This document shows, in pieces, positions 61,454 to 64,000 of a DNA stretch of 64,000 nt. Origin of the DNA: Rariloculus sp963665575. GTDB lineage: Bacteria; Pseudomonadota; Gammaproteobacteria; Steroidobacterales; Rariloculaceae. Numbering within the stretch: the stretch's first letter is position 1; every line of letters begins with the position of its first letter. The position numbers and the translations under genes are program-made. Location of the stretch: assembly GCA_963665575.2 (NCBI GenBank), contig CAXXDW010000006.1, positions 62,001 through 126,000 of the forward strand, written 5' to 3'. A model generated the notes under the pieces. That model did not search any database. It was not told where the DNA came from and worked only from the letters and a program-made list of their open reading frames with translations.

Positions 61454-63035
61454 ATGTAGAGCCATCCGGAAGCGGTCGATCTGAAGGCGTTGCCGAAGGC
61501 TCATCGGAAGCTGTTCGAACGCCAGCAAGCTGACAACGAAGAGCTTCGTGCGCAGGTGGGGCTGCTCGCCGATTCCAACCGCCGACTGGAACACCTGGTC
61601 AGCGAACTGCGCCGGGCGATCTACGACAAGCGCTCGGAGAAGCGCCCGTTTAACGATCGCCAACTGGCGTTCGAGGACCTGGAGGGCGCGGTGGCCGAGG
61701 TCGAGGAAGCGGTGGCCGCGGCGGGCACTGCCGCGGCATCGCCCGGGCGCAAGCGCCGTGCCCCTCGCCGCAACCTCGGGCATCTGCCGAAGGACCTGGA
61801 GCGGATCGGGCAGGTCATCGAACCGGACAGCACGCAGTGCCCCTGCGGGTGCGGGCAGATGATCCGCATCGGCGAGGACCGCACCGAGCGGCTGGACATC
61901 GTGCCGGCGACGCTTCGCGTCATCGTCACCGTGCGCCCGAAGTACGCCTGCCGAATCTGCGAGCAACGGGTCATCCAGGCGGCCGCGCCGGCGCGCCTCA
62001 TCATTCGCGGGCTGCCGACCGAGGGGGCGCTGGCCCAAGTGCTCATTTCCAAGTACGCGGACCATTTGCCGCTGTATCGGCAATCGCAGATCTACGCCCG
62101 ATCGGGGGTGGAACTGGACCGTTCCACGCTCGCCGGCTGGGTGGGCAAGGCGTCGTTTCACCTCATTCCGGTGGTGGATCGGCTCGCCTGGCATCTGAAG
62201 CAGTCCGATCATCTGTTCATGGACGAGACTCGGGCGCCGGTGCTGGACCCGGGCCGGGGCAAGACCAAGACCAAGACGGGGTATCTGTGGGCGCTGGCCC
62301 GCGATCAGCGGCCCTGGGCCGGCCCGGATCCGCCTGGCGTGGTGTTCTTCATACGCGCCCGGGCGCGGCGGACGCCACGCCGAGGGATTTCTCGAGGGCT
62401 TGAAAGGCATCCCGCACGTGGACGGTTATGCCGGCTACATCGTGGTGGCCGTGCCCGGCAAGGGGGTGCTCCGCTGTTTCTGTTGGGCGCACGCCAGGCG
62501 CAAGCTGTGCGAGATCCACGACAGCCACCGCTCGACGATTGCCGCCGAAGGGTTGCGGCGGATCGCGGCCATGTACGCCATCGAGAAAGAGATCCGGGGC
62601 GAGCCTGCCGAGGTCCGGCTGGCCGTGCGCCAGACACGGACCGCGCCGCTGGTCAAGGACTTCGGGGTGTGGCTGCGGAAGCAACGCGCCCGGGTCTCAC
62701 CCAAGTCGCGACTGAGCGAGAAGCTGGCCTATATCGGCAACCACTGGGACGGACTACAGGTGTTCCTCACCGACGGGCGGGTCGAAATGGATACAAATAC
62801 CGCGGAAAACACGATCAGGCCACTGGCCCTGAATCGCAAGAATGCGCTGTTCGCCGGCCATGACGAAGGCGCCAAGGCTTGGGCTCGCATCGCTTCATTG
62901 GTTGAAACGGCCAAGATGAACGGCGTGAACCCCCACGCCTATCTGAAGGCCACGCTCGAAGCCATCGCCGCCGGCCACCCGGCCTCGGAAATCGATGCGC
63001 TGATGCCCTGGGCCTTTACACCAGCATCAAGCTGA
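61454..63035 (+). pseudogene. tnpC: IS66 TnpC transposase, disrupted
   Basis: The IS66 DDE transposase spans two frames. The first part runs from about 61490 (KAHRKLFERQQADNEELRAQ, zinc-ribbon CPCGCG, DHLFMDETRAPV with a catalytic Asp) to GVVFF near 62350; the second resumes in the next frame as YAPGRGGRHAEGFLEGLKG and ends at 63035, including MDTNTAENTIRPLALNRKNA with the catalytic Glu. One extra A at about 62351 (TTCTTC-A-TACGCG) explains the shift. In addition the likely original start ATG at 61454 is followed at once by TAG in a frame that otherwise continues into SHPEAVDLKALPKAHRK, suggesting a nonsense change at codon 2. A TTG at 61490 might still start translation. Confidence 0.82.
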
Positions 63036-63064
63036 AATCCAGGTGGGGTAACCGCCCCGCTTAT

Positions 63065-63737
63065 GGTGCGGTGGATGTCATCGCCGAGATCTTTCTGCAG
63101 CTGGTCGAGCATCCCGCCGACAAGTTGCTCCGCCGCATCCGCGGCGGCATCCATGTCGGCCGTGCGCGTGCGCACGGTCAGCGTGTACAGATCCGCCTTG
63201 AGGCGCTCGTATCGTCGCGGCACTCGAACTCGATCGGCATGTTGCGCCCGCACGCAGTGAACGTGCCACGAAGGCGACGCGGCGCCGTCGCGGCAGCGAC
63301 CGCGGCGGGCGCAATATCGGCAGGCGTCGAAGTCATGGGGCGCTCGGAGACCGTCTGTCTACTGTGACCTGTAAAACACGAGAAAAATAGGCGCGGAACA
63401 ACCCGAAACGGGACGTTGAGCGGGAATTGTTTCCCGCGCTTGACGGGTGCCGGAAACGGGGATACGGTGCGCCGTGTGGCCGACCAGCGAGGCGCGGCCG
63501 CGTACCCTCCAAGCCCTCGCCAGTTCCGGCACACCCGACCGGCCGTGCCGCGGAGCCGCCTCAAGGGGCCACCCCCAAATCCAACCCGATTTTTCCGGGC
63601 GTTCGGCCATTCGGCCGTGTCTGCCCCGGGGACGCTGACCCCATCCCAACTCAGCTCCGTAATTGCGCACCGGATCCGCCCGGCGCGTCGGTTTCTTTCG
63701 TTTTGGACTGGACCGGCACCGCCGGCAAGGAGGCGTT
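63065..63737. other. region right of IS66 with no confident gene
   Basis: On the minus strand 63253-63065 reads as YERLKADLYTLTVRTRTADM, then DAAADAAEQLVGGMLDQLQK, protein-like and ending exactly at the IS boundary; it may be a gene fragment cut by the insertion, but no upstream start with a ribosome-binding site is evident. A perfect hairpin GCGGGAA-ttgt-TTCCCGC lies at 63420-63437. Other open frames from 63360 to 63850 on both strands are Arg/Pro-rich and not convincing. Confidence 0.35.
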
Positions 63738-63875
63738 ATGAGCTTCACTGAACTGGCGGCCCGGGGCGGAAGGACAAGACGTCCGGCCGATGGGCTGGAT
63801 CGCCAGTTCAAACAGAGTAACAACCAGCTGGGCGCCATTGGCACAGTCCGAATGCATCGAGAATACGGTGCCTAG
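63738..63875 (+). CDS. small ORF with strong ribosome-binding site, hypothetical
   Basis: A 45-codon ORF beginning MSFTELAARGGRTRRPADGL and ending GTVRMHREYGA. AAGGAGG (63727-63733) lies four bases before the ATG, one of the best Shine-Dalgarno matches in the window, which is the main reason to list it. The protein is basic with no recognised domain. A GC hairpin follows 17 bp after the stop. It could instead be the truncated start of a gene lost by rearrangement near the IS. Confidence 0.35.
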   Translation: MSFTELAARGGRTRRPADGLDRQFKQSNNQLGAIGTVRMHREYGA

Positions 63876-63892
63876 TGCCGCGTAGGGACTAT

Positions 63893-63907
63893 CCCCGCGC
63901 TGCGGGG
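63893..63907 (+). terminator. short GC hairpin after the small ORF
   Basis: CCCCGC (63893-63898) pairs with GCGGGG (63902-63907) around a 3-nt loop, followed by AAACCCC. Its place after the small ORF suits a terminator, but there is no T run. It looks like the stem of a type I-E CRISPR repeat, but no second copy exists in the window. Confidence 0.25.
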
Positions 63908-64000
63908 AAACCCCAGGCGAGTTACGGTGCCGCACCCGAACAAGGACATCCCGCGCGGTACGGCGGCATCGATCTGCCGGCAGATAGGCCGGAACGCGTA

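Larger units (their letters stand above)
60533..63064 (+). mobile_element. IS66-family insertion sequence
   Basis: About 2.53 kb with the three-gene IS66 layout (tnpA, tnpB, tnpC). The left end begins GTAAGCGCTAAGCC and includes ACCCCACCT; the right end has AGGTGGGGT (63041-63049) and ends GCTTAT (63059-63064), an imperfect inverted match to the left end. The flanking 8 bp (GACAACCA left, GGTGCGGT right) do not match, so the expected target duplication is missing and the copy is probably old or recombined. tnpC is disrupted, so the copy is probably not autonomous. Confidence 0.85.

Noticed and set aside
62340..62360. Programmed translational frameshift in IS66 tnpC
   Set aside because: IS66 TnpC is normally one continuous frame and the local sequence TTCTTCATAC is not a recognised slippery heptamer with a stimulator; a mutation or sequencing error fits better.
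63887..63946. CRISPR-like repeat (ATCCCCGCGCTGCGGGGAAACC) resembling type I-E repeats
   Set aside because: Only one copy is present; the DNA about 61 bp further on does not repeat it, and no cas gene is in the window. A simple hairpin explains it, although an array beginning beyond 64000 cannot be excluded.

Overview
The window is GC-rich, densely coded DNA from a Gram-negative bacterium. Outer-membrane TonB-dependent receptors, a Pst phosphate system with a porin, TtcA, an FmdB-type zinc ribbon, a PBP4-type DacB and a CNT nucleoside transporter together suggest a gammaproteobacterium, possibly a marine or environmental lineage. The taxonomic call is inference from gene families; there is no rRNA or tRNA gene in the window to anchor it.

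Layout. 0-6.5 kb: a 5'-truncated bicupin gene, a hipBA-type toxin/antitoxin pair with an operator-like repeat, a Tat-exported flavoprotein, a secreted serine hydrolase and a SnoaL-like secreted protein. 6.7-12.7 kb: a phosphate locus in the order phoU-pstS-pstC-pstA-porin, with no pstB. 12.8-28.5 kb: mostly housekeeping and metabolic genes. These include a threonine-dehydratase-like gene divergent from thrS, an FAH-family hydrolase, an Lrp/AsnC regulator divergent from a heme-oxygenase-like diiron oxidase, a molybdopterin oxidoreductase, ttcA with a small membrane protein, a nucleoside transporter, an amino-acid-type binding protein, an EF-hand protein, a pirin and a DUF2461 protein.

28.6-57.3 kb: a region dominated by cell-envelope genes. 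It holds four TonB-dependent receptors (one lacking its N-terminus), two equal-length paralogous secreted CBM9/DUF5916 proteins, two paralogs of an unnamed secreted family (one next to a DUF6152 gene), a lectin-like secreted protein, an outer-membrane barrel, DacB and a DMT exporter. An RRM RNA-binding protein and a DUF2799 lipoprotein lie between the two DUF5916 copies. I infer a nutrient-scavenging island; the substrate cannot be read from the sequence.

57.4-60.2 kb: an NMT1/SsuABC-like ABC importer (Tat lipoprotein, ATPase, permease) preceded by a perfect spaced 12-bp inverted repeat. 60.2-63.1 kb: an IS66-family insertion sequence whose large transposase gene carries a +1 frameshift and an amber codon just after its likely ATG, next to a possible remnant of another transposase. 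The last 0.9 kb holds one small ORF with a strong Shine-Dalgarno sequence and little else.

No complete defence system or CRISPR array was found. The least described material is the secreted-paralog/DUF6152/TonB-receptor island, the duplicated DUF5916 genes, the diiron-oxidase locus, and several palindromic regulatory sites.
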